From contig OU452225.1 of assembly GCA_911728455.2 (NCBI GenBank), positions 25,206,495-25,270,494 of the forward strand: a stretch of DNA of 64,000 nucleotides, in the 5' to 3' direction. This document shows, piece by piece, positions 53,990-64,000 of the stretch; the stretch's first letter is position 1; every line of letters begins with the position of its first letter. The position numbers were made by a program, and so were the translations under genes. The notes under the pieces are model-generated. The model searched no databases. It was not told the origin of the DNA and saw nothing but the letters and a program-made list of their open reading frames with translations. The DNA comes from Marthasterias glacialis. Taxonomy: Eukaryota; Echinodermata; Asteroidea; Forcipulatida; Asteriidae.

Positions 53990-54490
53990 TTCCACCCCGT
54001 GTGCATTGCTGCTGATTAGCCAATCAACAAACTATTGACCAATGACGTTAGAGCTAACAGTAACCCCTCCCCCCAGTGGTCACTGCTTCTGACGTCAGCA
54101 CAGGTTCTTCGCATTCATCATGCACACCCCCAGCGGTCACTGCTTCTGACGTCATCACAGCTTCTTTGCATGCAAGATGCACACCTAGCCCCGCCCCCCA
54201 ATGTGGTCACTGCTTTTGACGTCATCGCAGCTTCTGTGTGTTCGTGCATTATTCGCCATTCTAGTGTTTTTCAATTAGTATTGTCCATTTTGTTTGACAG
54301 TTTCTGGATCTTTTACGAGAGGATAATACAGGTATTGTCTGCTTCATTGTCTGTGATGGGTGGGTCCACCCTCCACACAAACTCCCAAAGAATCGTTTAG
54401 CGCCACCGACCGACCGACCGGGGCTACCGTGCAGCGCGCCGGCCGCCGGTAGAGCTAGAGTAGAGTCCGAGAGAGAGTCGACTGTCCGTA
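53990..54490 (+). promoter_or_regulatory. CpG-rich promoter-like region with three tandem CRE blocks
   Basis: TGACGTCA occurs at 54090-54097, 54147-54154 and 54217-54224, each inside a block GGTCACTGCTTCTGACGTCA...GCTTCT. A GC-box-like CCCCGCCCC lies at about 54189. CpG-dense sequence (GACCGACCGACCGG, GCGCGCCGGCCGCCGG) follows at 54405-54450. CRE is bound by CREB/ATF factors (established); its use here is inference. Confidence 0.55.
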
Positions 54491-54493
54491 GCA

Positions 54494-54547
54494 ATGTTAT
54501 CTCCGTGTGGCTGGTGGCGTAGTGGTTTTTGCCGATGCCTTCCACAG
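54494..54547 (+). other. Candidate first exon
   Basis: ATG at 54494, 18 open codons (MLSPCGWWRSGFCRCLPQ) to the donor ACAG|GTAAAC, directly downstream of the CpG-rich region. No protein family recognised; it may equally be untranslated. Confidence 0.35.
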
Positions 54548-55086
54548 GTAAACTTTCATCCTTTTTGTCTCTGAACTAGGCTTTATGGACAACTTAATGA
54601 GTATTATGAAACACCTACGCTAGTTGAGATCGATAAATCCAAGACCAAAACATCAACTTCAAGGACCAAGATGGCGTATTTTTTTATGCAGCTTTTTGAT
54701 TCAGGCCTTACTCTGTGTTGTTGTTGCGAATTGTATGAGGGACTTGTTTATGTGAATCAGATAGATAAACAGAACCGCCTGTGTGTAATTGGAACTAATA
54801 ATTTGGTGCATTTTGGCCTGCAAAGCATGTCCACAAAACTGATTGATGCACGGGGCGCGGTCAGCAAAGAAAGGCTGGTTGATAGGAACATGCATTTAAT
54901 TCAATGTAGTTTACACTACATGTAGTCTTATAAACACCTCGAAGTATATTCCTAGTGCATGTCTTTAATTTAATCATTTATGTAATGTGCAAGTTATCTA
55001 TAGTAGGAGAAAATTTGCTGCAATATTGAAGGAAAGCAACAACACACCCCTTTCACAAAATGTTTTTTGTTTTAATCTGTTTGCAG

Positions 55087-55199
55087 TTAGGCTTGCTCCA
55101 GACATGCCATTGTCAGATGAAATCTACCTCTCCTGAAGTAAATGTATGATGCGCATGCTGCCCAACATCAAGACTGAAGGATGTCTTGTCCGTCAACAG
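55087..55199 (+). other. Exon-like segment 1 of a duplicated pair
   Basis: Bounded by TTTGCAG and ACAG|GTAAAT. Contains GACATGCCATTGTCAGATGA... similar to 56882-57000, but the shared frame has a stop, so non-coding or decayed. Confidence 0.35.
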
Positions 55200-55279
55200 G
55201 TAAATTTATGACCATTATTATTAATTTGAGGGGCATCAAGAGATGTTGGACAGTTTGATGATACTACTAGAAAAGAAAT

Positions 55280-55540
55280 GTTGTTGTTTTTTTTTAGGGG
55301 TTTTTTTTTTTTGGGGGGGGGAGAATCCAAAATATGATTTCTATTGTACCACAAACATCGGTAAGAGTGATTAGTAAATGGTAGTGTGGAAAGTACTTTG
55401 TTTTGCAAAGTTTATTATGAATCAAAAGAAAACAGTTTTATAAAGCCAAAATCAATCTATTAAAAACTCAATTTCAACGTGTATGTGGGTTGTTTTTTTT
55501 GGGGGGTGGGGGGGGGATGGGGCTGGGGGAGGGGGGGGAA
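55280..55540. repeat. Poly-G and poly-T tracts
   Basis: Two T/G homopolymer clusters (about 55286-55322 and 55492-55540); low complexity, with likely length uncertainty. Confidence 0.7.
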
Positions 55541-56165
55541 ATTGCACCACCAAGCTCCCAGTAGCATCACTCGGAAGCTGCCTATTGGTATTGGGTACAA
55601 TTCGGAATGCCTTTAATATAATGTCAAAATGCGATTCTCGTTCTATTTTTTACTTACTCTAAAATTATCACATTGAATTTGATTTGAACTGCTGAATCAT
55701 TTCTAAAACAAAAACCAACAATGACTGTTATTCCATTTGAATATAATATAATAAATTTAAGCCATTTGTTAACTTTGCTGTTCCAGAGCTAGTAAAGCTG
55801 AAATGAGATCCACCAATCAACGAAGTAGATGTCTATGCTTTGTACATCAACCTTGCATATAAAATGCTGTTTCTGGTAAGAAGGTAAATTATTAACATGT
55901 GTGCATATACTAAGTAATATCAAACATGGAAGGTTCGAAAAAACTTCTTCTGATAAGATGTCTTTTAGATAACCTTCTTTTGTATAGGTTGCAAACGATA
56001 TTATGCATTTAAAAAAAAACATATAATCTTTTGTAAGATTTAATGACAACCCTTTGCTGGTTTAATCAGCATTTTGATCTGCTGAGTAAAGTAATTTCAA
56101 ATTATTTCTTGGAAAAAAATGTCTTGTACAATTACCCTCCCTTTTGTTATGGAATATTAGTTTCC

Positions 56166-56690
56166 ACCAAAGATTATAGAGCGTCGAAGGCGCTCGGCCA
56201 AAGGTTATAGAGCAGCAAAGGCACTCGGCCAAAGATTATAGAGCAGCGAAGGCGCTCGGCCAAAGATTATAGAGCAGCGAAGGCGCTCGGCCAAAGATTA
56301 TAGAGCAGCGAAGGCGCTCGGCCAAAGATTATAGAGCAGCGAAGGCGCTCGGCCAAAGATTATAGAGCAGCGAAGGCGCTCTGCCAAAGATTATAGAGCG
56401 TCGAAGGCGCTCGGCCAAAGATTATAGAGCAGCGAAGGCGCTCGGCCAAAGATTATAGAGCAGCGAAGGCGCTCTGCCAAAGATTATAGAGCGGCGAAGG
56501 CGCTCGGCCAAAGATTATAGAGCAGCGAAGGCGCTCGGCCAAAGATTATAGAGCAGCGAAGGCGCTCTGCCAAAGATTATAGAGCGGCGAAGGCGCTCGG
56601 CCAAAGATTATAGAGCAGCGAAGGCGCTCGGCCAAAGATTATAGAGCAGCGAAGGCACTCGGCGCTCTATAATCTTTGATTTCTACACAG
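56166..56690. repeat. 31-bp minisatellite, about 16 copies, with a 93-bp higher-order period and an inverted end
   Basis: Unit CCAAAGATTATAGAGCAGCG + AAGGCGCTCGG. From about unit 8 the units cycle in threes (GTC or GGC type, AGC with CGG, AGC with CTG). The right border GCGCTCTATAATCTTTG is the inverted form of the unit's start, so the array may be the core of a TIR element. Confidence 0.9.
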
Positions 56691-56881
56691 AACTCTCCAC
56701 TTAAAGAATGATATTATTTCCAAATTTTTACATCTCATACTTCAGTCATCTTTTGATATTTCCTTTGAATACTTGAAAGACTAAAACGAAAAATGTAAAA
56801 GTCATATTCCAACTATACCTTGCTAGAATAATATTTGTTTGACTTAATGTAAAATAATTGTCAATTGTTTGTATTTTGAAG

Positions 56882-57000
56882 GCATGCCATCTGTAGATGA
56901 TATCTACCTGTCGCAAAAGTAGATTCCTGTGACCTGGAAGTGCCTGTTATCAGCCCAATGTCTACCCATCACGAACTTAGATGTGATGGTTACAACTGAG
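56882..57000 (+). other. Exon-like segment 2 of a duplicated pair
   Basis: Bounded by TTTTGAAG and TGAG|GTATGT. GCATGCCATCTGTAGATGAT then ATCTACCTGTC parallels 55087-55199 (MPLSDEIYLS versus MPSVDDIYLS). A stop follows shortly in both. Confidence 0.35.
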
Positions 57001-59580
57001 GTATGTACAAATCACTGTGGGTGACATTACTGTTTTTATACTAACATCAAAAAGTGGGCTGTTTTTGCAGCACTGTTACAGACAACACCCCTACGCCACA
57101 TGCCACAACACTCTGGGGAGTCCATGCTGGCACCAGCCAAACCCAGATGAGTGGTTATTCCCTACAGATTGATCACAGATTTAAAAAAATAAAACATGTT
57201 TTTACTAACAAGGACTAGTAATTTTACGAAATAAAGCGTTATCAGTTATTGTCTAAAATTGCCTTCATTCAAGTTGGCAAAGTATATCCTTCACAAGAAG
57301 CTTTCACTAAAAATTCCTCCCGTAGACTGTTATTACCTCAAGTAACCCCATAAACTAAGGGATAAGATGTTCTTTTTTAAATGTTAAAGAACCAGAGAGT
57401 TTGCTGAACTTCTCAAGTCTTCATCTACTAAAAACACACATCAATTTCAGTTTGGATATCACTATTCAGGCAAATCGGATTTGATTTTTGGGGGCAAGCA
57501 GGGGCAAAGACATAATTTGGGGGGGGGGGATGGGGGCTATTGACCGTTCATTTGTGCACTTTATTGATCAAATTCTGTAGGGGTAAGCAGGCTTCCGCCC
57601 CCAACCCAACTACACTTCTGGTTATGCCACTGGTGACAAGGGCAACTTGATACCACCAGGGGGAGGGCAGGTTCATTTGACCTTTTCCTTTTTTGTATGA
57701 GCCCCAATGTATTACCTCTATGCATTTGTTTTCTTTAACCTTTCACAGCATGATAAAGCTGACTACAATCTTGAAGGCTCCAGAGACACCAGATAACTTC
57801 AAGGCATATTCCACACACCGAGGAATCATGGATGAACAACCGAGCAACATGTTGACGTCATTTATGATGTCAAGTACATTCCTGATTCAATTATTACACA
57901 TAAACGTTCATGTACCTAAAAACTAGGTGCACCATTTGCACACATGCACAAGGTATGTGTATTTTGAACTCATGAAGTTGGAGATTCAGTTTGACTGTAA
58001 AGTTAAAGCAGTGGCAATGCCGAGGTTCGATTAACAGTGGTGCGATGGTTAAATTAGTGGTGGTGCGATGGTCCGATTAATGGTGGTGCGATGGTTCGTT
58101 CAATGGTGGTGCGATGGTTTGATCTATTTGAAATTTGTTTCTGAACCATGTGGAGTCCCACTATTAGCAAGTGTCATAGCTAGATGGTGATCTTAAAGAT
58201 GCATCAGGCTGCTCAACCGAGCAGCATGGTGCTGGTGTGATTACAAATGGTTAACTCACAGGAGTAGTTCCTAATCTTTCTCATCAGAATCTAGAGAAAA
58301 TGCTCCATTTGGTGACATGGAAATCTCAAATTGGTCTCTGGGGTGAAACAATGACTTTTTCATGTTACACATTTGTTGTAAATGCCAAGAAGTTTCAAGT
58401 TTTGCTAGACAGCGCGTCATATTTTGATTCACCAAAATCTAAAATCTAAATTAAAACCAACGATGTGCACAAATTTTCTGAAAAAAACAAAACAAACATT
58501 GTTGTTATAGTTTCTTGACATGAACACCTGAAAGATATGATAAGTTTACATGTTGAGTTAAATTTACTTTAAAAATAAGTAATTTATTTCCTTTAAAAAT
58601 GCCTTAGGCAAAGCTTTTAGCTTTTAGCTTTACACCAGAATCCTCACGAAAAACATCTAAAATATTACCATGTGCAAGTAAAACGTTCCACAAAATGGAA
58701 CTGAGCATAACTAGTGCAAAATCTGTGACAAAACTATAACTAATTAATTAATTAACTGCAAAAAAACCATGCCCAACTAATGATGAAGTTTCAACGGCTT
58801 AACGGTTTAGTTTATTTGAAAATATCATTCTTCAAAAGAATCAATTTTTTCCCCTTTTTCAGACTAGTTTAGTTTCAGTGTTATTATTGTTCTTAATGCT
58901 GATAATGTTAGAACTATTTTGTATATTTTATACTATTTGGAGTTGTGAAATAAAATGATTCTAAAAATGTAGCAAGAAATTTGTTTCATTTCCTTACTTT
59001 ATGTGCTATTATTGTTAATTAATAGGTTATGGTTACAAGTATTAAGCAAGACATAAAACAATAGTTCTTTTTATTATTAACAAAACCCACTTGGTCTAGA
59101 ACTTACCAAAATTTACAATACGAAATCCAACCTTGCGCAAATAAAATAGACTGGTGCCATTTCGTTAACCAGTACTCGTAATCCAATAACAGATGAGTAG
59201 ACACTAGAATTCCAACAAAGATGGCTGCATTAAAACGGGTCTTTGTCCTCCCAATTCTTTCCTAGAAAAGTGCAGCAAAAATTGAGTATTTTATTCCCTG
59301 CAGCATAAAAAGTAAAATCCCTTTAAATAAATTTTAAAAACACCATAATTATTTCATTTAATTCAAAAAGTACTATACCTTTAAAATATTTCTAAACCAC
59401 CCAGTTTTACCTTCAAAACAAAATGAACCACCCCTTTAAATTTATTTTTAATGCGCTGTAAACCCTCCAAAACAAAAAGTTCTATAACTTTCAATTAAAG
59501 CATAGTCACCACTTTAATGTGAAATTTATTACAACTTAAATACAAAAAGTACTCTGCATAATAAAATCAATTTCACCCCA
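57001..59580. other. Region without a recognised gene
   Basis: Holds an exon-like stretch near 57752-57925 ending in a frame with QHVDVIYDVKYIPDSIITHK and a stop, a GGTGGTGCGATGGTT-type short repeat at 58030-58125, and poly-G at about 57520. AT-rich elsewhere. Confidence 0.4.
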
Positions 59581-59585
59581 CAGTA

Positions 59586-60958
59586 AGGTCCACAGCAACC
59601 CCTACCCCTGGCCCCAGTCCCCTACCCAGCTTGATCACATGCCCAGTGTCTTGCCAACCATCACCCCAATATACACACCACCATATCCCTACCCTCAACC
59701 CAAGCCTTCAGTCTAACCATCTCAACCCACTGTCTTCATCCCACCAATCTCCCATCCTTACTCCAGTCCTCTACCCAGCATCATCATGCCCATGTCTATC
59801 CAGCCATACCCCAGCATGACTACTGGTCCATCCCCCATCCCTTGGTCCATCCCCCATCCCTCAGTCCAAGCCCCAAGTCTAACCATCTCAACCCACTGTC
59901 TTCATCCCACCAATCTCCCGCCCTTACTCCAGTTCTCTACCCAGCATCATCATGCCCATGTCCTACCAGCCACACCCCAGCATGACTACTAGTCCATCCC
60001 CCATCCCTTACTCCAAGCCTTCAGTCTACCCATCTCAACCCACTGTCTTCATCCCACCAATCTCCCATCCTTACTCCAGTTCTGTACCCAGCATCATCAT
60101 GCCCATGTCTATCCAGCCATACCCCAGCATGACTACTGGTCCATCCCCCATCCCTCGGTCCAAGCCCTAAGTCTAACCATCTCAACCCACTGTCTTCATC
60201 CCACCAATCTCCCATCCTTACTCCAGTTCTCTACCCAGCAGCATCATGCCCATGTCTATCCAGCCATACCCCAGCATGACTACTGGTCCATCCCCATCCC
60301 TCAGTCCAACCGTCTCAACCCACTGGCTGACAGACTGTCTTCATCCCACCAACCCCCACCCTTACTCCAGTTCTCACCCCATCATCATCATGCCTATGTC
60401 TTTCCAGCCATCACCCCAGCATGACTACTGGTCCATACCCCATCCCTCACTCCAAGCCCTCGGTCCAACCATCTCAACCAACTGGCTGACAGACTGTCTT
60501 CATCCCACCAAACCCCACCCTTACTCCAGTCCTCACCCCATCATCATCATGCCCGTGTCTTTCCAGCCATCACCCCAGCATGACTACTGGTCCATACCCC
60601 ATCCCTCCCTCCAAGCCCTTGGTCCAACCATCTCAACCCACTGGCTGACTGACTGTCTTCATCCCACCAAACCCCACCCTTACTCCAGTCCTCACCCCAT
60701 CATCATCATGCCTATGTCTTTCCAGCCATCACCCCAGCATGACTACTGGTCCATCCCCAATCCCTCCCTCCAACTATGCCAGCTCAACCCACTGACTGAC
60801 TGACTGTCTTCATCCCACCAACCCCCACCCTTACTCCAGTCCTCTCCCCAGCATCATCATGCCCGTATCTATCCAGCCATCACCCCAGCATGACTACTGG
60901 TCCATCCCCCATCCCTCCCTCCAACCATGCCAGCTCAACCCACTGACTGACTGACTGC
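59586..60958. repeat. About 144-166-bp tandem repeat, eight to nine copies, proline-rich in translation
   Basis: The marker TTACTCCAG occurs at about 59758, 59924, 60071, 60218, 60362, 60521, 60680 and 60831. Units translate in one frame as IIMPMSIQPYPSMTTGPSP-like, in another as PSPQHDYWSIPHPS. The longest open run is 185 codons (60246-60803); several units change frame, so a coding role is doubtful. Confidence 0.8.
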
Positions 60959-61137
60959 CCAGCAACCTCCGAGCTCCTGGCCCCTCAGCCCTTAGAAATT
61001 TTACTCCCCAAATCTTAGCTCCAAGGCCCTTGGTCAACCCTCATATCAGCCCAAAATCCAAGGGTCTGGCCAGGGAGAAATTATTTTGAAAAATTTTCTA
61101 AGTCGGTCCATTCTAATATTCATCAGGTCAAAAACCG

Positions 61138-61350
61138 TTAGATTTTCATGAAAGCTCAGTAGCAGAGTGGTGAGAGATAGAGGTTACATAGCTGAAGGTA
61201 CCAGGTTCAAGCCCTACCCATTTTTTCAAGAAATAAAAAAAAAGTCTTTTTTTACTGGTAAAAAGGGGGTTCACCAGGATTTGAACCCCCGAGCTCACAG
61301 CCCCAGAAATCCGGGAGCTGTGAGCTAGCCCACTGGGCTAAATCGCCGCT
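61138..61350. repeat. Pair of tRNA-like sequences, head to head
   Basis: Plus strand: AGCTCAGTAGCAGAGTGGTG ... GGTTCAAGCCC (about 61153-61218). Minus strand: GATTTAGCCCAGTGGGCTAG ... GGGTTCAAATCC (61270-61345 region). Neither has matching acceptor arms, so SINE or pseudo-tRNA remnants. Confidence 0.45.
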
Positions 61351-61359
61351 TGAAAAAAT

Positions 61360-64000
61360 TCGCTCGGACGTTATATTTAAACCTTAGGATGGATAGGTAA
61401 AAAAAATTTACAAATAATGGGATGCGCCCTTTGACCTATGACCTTTACTAGAATCTGGAGATGGAATAGAAAATGAAGAAATATCTGTTGGTTTCGGTTT
61501 AAAAACAGTTTATTTTAGAGCAAAAAGACCATACTACATATTAATGTGTTTAACAAGTAAAAGAAAACACTTTTAAGACTACAAATCTTAACATAGTAAG
61601 AAATTTAACATTAAAAAGCTACAAAATTAATCTAATTAAAATTATTTAACTTGTCTTGTAAGTGTGCCTTAAATTGTTCATACATAAGTTACGTGTTTTT
61701 CGTTTCAAAAGTATCAAAAACCCACACTGTCTCTAAACGAACAAAATAACTTTGAATTAAAACATTAACTACTTTATAATGCTGGAAAAGTCTTTCATTA
61801 TTCCATGTAAAACAGATAAAAAAAATTGTATTCTCTCAAGGAATGGTAAAGTTCCACCCCCCCCCCCCCCCCGATTTAAACTCATCACCAGTTTAAAATA
61901 AACTTTATTTCAAATCGTAAAATGAGAACCCTTGAACACTACACGGTGCACCGCAGTGCTTACAATGCAAGTGCTTTCAAATTATCTTTATCAACTATAG
62001 TATACTTTAGTAATCATAGCAATAATTCTTCAAGTTTCCTTTGGTCACTGCGAGAGGGCGCTATCACTATCTATCCTCCCATTATTTAACTATTATACTT
62101 CATAGCAATAATTCTTCAAGTTTCCTTTGGTCACTGCTAGAGGGCGCTATCACTATCTATCCTCCCATTATTTAAGCCATCCTTGAGAAAATTTGCACTC
62201 CTACACTACATTATCACATCTTGAATACATTTTAAGAGTAATATTTGTATCATATATCATCACCTCAGTGCTATAAGGTCATTAATTGCAATTTCATATC
62301 TGTAATGATCGAAAGGGCGTTACAGGAAAACTGCGTATGAGTTTGAAAAACTAAATCAAAATCCACAAATAATTTTTTGTTCTCAGAAAAGGAATGTTTC
62401 TTTTTGCCAAACAGTTACTTTGGAGACAACTCTTGATCAATAAGCTCCATTTACCTGGAGCTCCAAAATATGCAAATGCAATTTGATGAAATCCATACAA
62501 ACTGCACTAATGACCTTATAGTCCTGAGCTGACGATATGATATAAGGGGTTTTATAGTATTAAAGTTTACTTCAATTTTATTTATTAATCACCCAGTAAA
62601 ATCTGGAATCACCCTGATTTAATGAAACACACTGCAATTGAGAAAATCTCATTTCGTTATTTTCTTATCACAGTTCAAGTATTAAATGATACGTTTCTGA
62701 AACGAGGCTGCATATTTGCACGGCTTAACAGATGCATCGATCGTGTGTAAAATACAAATTAACATTCAATCTCTGCAGCGCCAGTTTTATAAGAAACCGA
62801 AACAATATTTTGCATAACCGACGTTACTTGAGATTTTATGAACTTGTAAGAGATGTCCTAATTTATGGTTTTGTGTTTTATTCTATTTAAAAATATAACT
62901 AAGTTTTTAATTATAATTTATAATTATCACATTAATTTTTAACATAATTAATGTCGAGCATGCATTAGAAAGTGTATGTACACTTTCAACTCAGTTAAGT
63001 TTACCGTTAACAGAGATAAAGTGTCAAATTCTTGTTAGTGACGCACGAATACAACGTAGATTATATTGTACAGTTAATTTCAACGTTAACTTTTCGAAGA
63101 CGGTTCACGACCGAACGAAGTTATTTTTATAATCGCCTTGAAATAAGTATTTGTTTATTTTTGTAATAACTAAAATACCACTTAAGGGTTTGATTTTGAC
63201 CCTCAAGCTGAAAATAATATCATTTTGAGTAATTAATTTTGTATATATAAGACCAATAACAATAAATTAGTTAAAAAGTGTTAGGTGTATATATTGGATA
63301 ATTTGAATTGTTGGAATTTCTTTGTTTCACCGATATTAAAATTGTGAACTGTTTAAAGTTAGAAAACAATCCATTGGTGATGATTTCATTATATTTTTAA
63401 TCATAATTAACAAAAGAGTAAATCTGAATATACATTTAGGTCCAGCTTATTCAATAGAACTAGAAGTAAGAGCCACCCGTCCACCTTAAACGCTACAACT
63501 TGTTTCACATAAAATAAAACAGAATATTAATCTACATGTAGGCCTGATGTATGCTGACTGATTATGAAGTTCATGTTAGTAATCATAATTGTTCAGAAAG
63601 TGTTAATCTACATGTACAAGTAGGCCTGACTGATGTAAGAAGGCTTGAACATAAAAGAACAAACCACCTAACTTTTATATAATGAATTCAAATAACTGTG
63701 AACAAATAATATCAATATTTATTATTAGTTTGTTATTTAATACTGTCATTGTATGTAATCAAATTGGGCAGTCTTCATAGGCCTTAAAGCAGACCCTGAT
63801 TCCCAACATTAATTTCATTTGTCTTGACACCTGTTACCCCTACAAGTGATTTCATTGGATGTTACTTAATGTATCTAACATAAAACTTGACAGTTTGGTG
63901 ACAGCCTATAGTGTTTCATTCTTATTTTTAACATCGTTATGTTTAAGATAGTTCTTAAAAACACATTTCATTGTAGTTAGTATTGTACAAGGTATAGTTG
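61360..64000. other. AT-rich region, no gene recognised
   Basis: No open frame or exon stands out. Notable: a C17-18 homopolymer at 61857-61873 and an 86-bp tandem duplication at 62015-62175. Confidence 0.5.
62015..62175. repeat. 86-bp tandem duplication
   Basis: CATAGCAATAATTCTTCAAG ... GGGCGCTATCACTATCTATC ... CCATTATTTAA occurs at 62015 and again at 62101 with very few differences. Confidence 0.9.

Noticed and set aside
54261..54545. 94-codon minus-strand open frame across the CpG region
   Set aside because: GC-rich chance frame with no motif or start context; the region looks like a promoter.
56166..56690. CRISPR array
   Set aside because: 31-bp units are directly adjacent with no unique spacers, in a eukaryotic genome; it is a minisatellite.

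Overview
This is eukaryotic, metazoan DNA: coding sequence is split into short exons with GT-AG boundaries, introns are long, and the intergenic sequence is full of MITEs, tRNA-derived SINEs, foldbacks and minisatellites. The repeat types (SINE heads ending in a 'gttcgaatcc'-like box plus a 'cttcggatgggatgtaaagccg' body, MITEs with TTAA ends, MITEs starting 'caatttcatagagctgctta') and the RAG1-like sequence point to an echinoderm, probably a sea star or sea urchin. That assignment is inference; no taxonomic marker was tested.

Layout. (1) 308-13077, minus strand: the 5' part of a secreted protein gene, with a signal-peptide exon followed by eleven thrombospondin type-1 repeat (TSR) exons. All are symmetric phase 1-1, and the gene runs off the left edge. 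(2) 13.1-16.3 kb: AT-rich, no gene seen, with one perfect 30-bp palindrome. (3) About 16.7-23.2 kb, plus strand: a multi-exon RAG1-like gene with an N-terminal RING and zinc finger, then a Transib/RAG1-type core. It carries two apparent frameshifts and lacks the C-terminal part that should hold the last catalytic acidic residue, so I call it a probable pseudogene or decaying domesticated transposase. (4) 19105-20615, minus strand: a THAP zinc-finger gene (at least two exons) nested antisense in the largest intron of the RAG1-like gene. (5) About 24.1-52.1 kb, plus strand: a kinesin-motor-like plus coiled-coil gene resembling CCDC78 (DUF4472). Its 3' coding exons lie in a decayed threefold tandem segmental duplication (37.87-52.02 kb). 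(6) Inside one of its introns, about 31.0-36.9 kb: a dead Ty3/gypsy-type LTR retrotransposon, itself interrupted by a SINE with a clean 7-bp target-site duplication. A non-LTR retrotransposon tail lies in duplication unit A only.

(7) 54-57 kb: a CpG-rich, promoter-like stretch with three tandem copies of a block carrying a full CRE (TGACGTCA), then small exon-like segments that may be a non-coding or poorly conserved transcript. (8) 56.17-56.69 kb: a 31-bp minisatellite with a 93-bp higher-order period. (9) 59.6-60.96 kb: an approximately 150-bp tandem repeat with proline-rich coding potential but broken frames. (10) 61.4-64.0 kb: AT-rich sequence with one 86-bp tandem duplication and no gene recognised.

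The genes do not form an operon or pathway. The main interest is the RAG1-like locus with its nested THAP gene, and the exon-duplicating array of the kinesin/CCDC78-like gene. Exon boundaries were placed by eye from splice consensus, frame and family resemblance; no alignment or transcript data were available.
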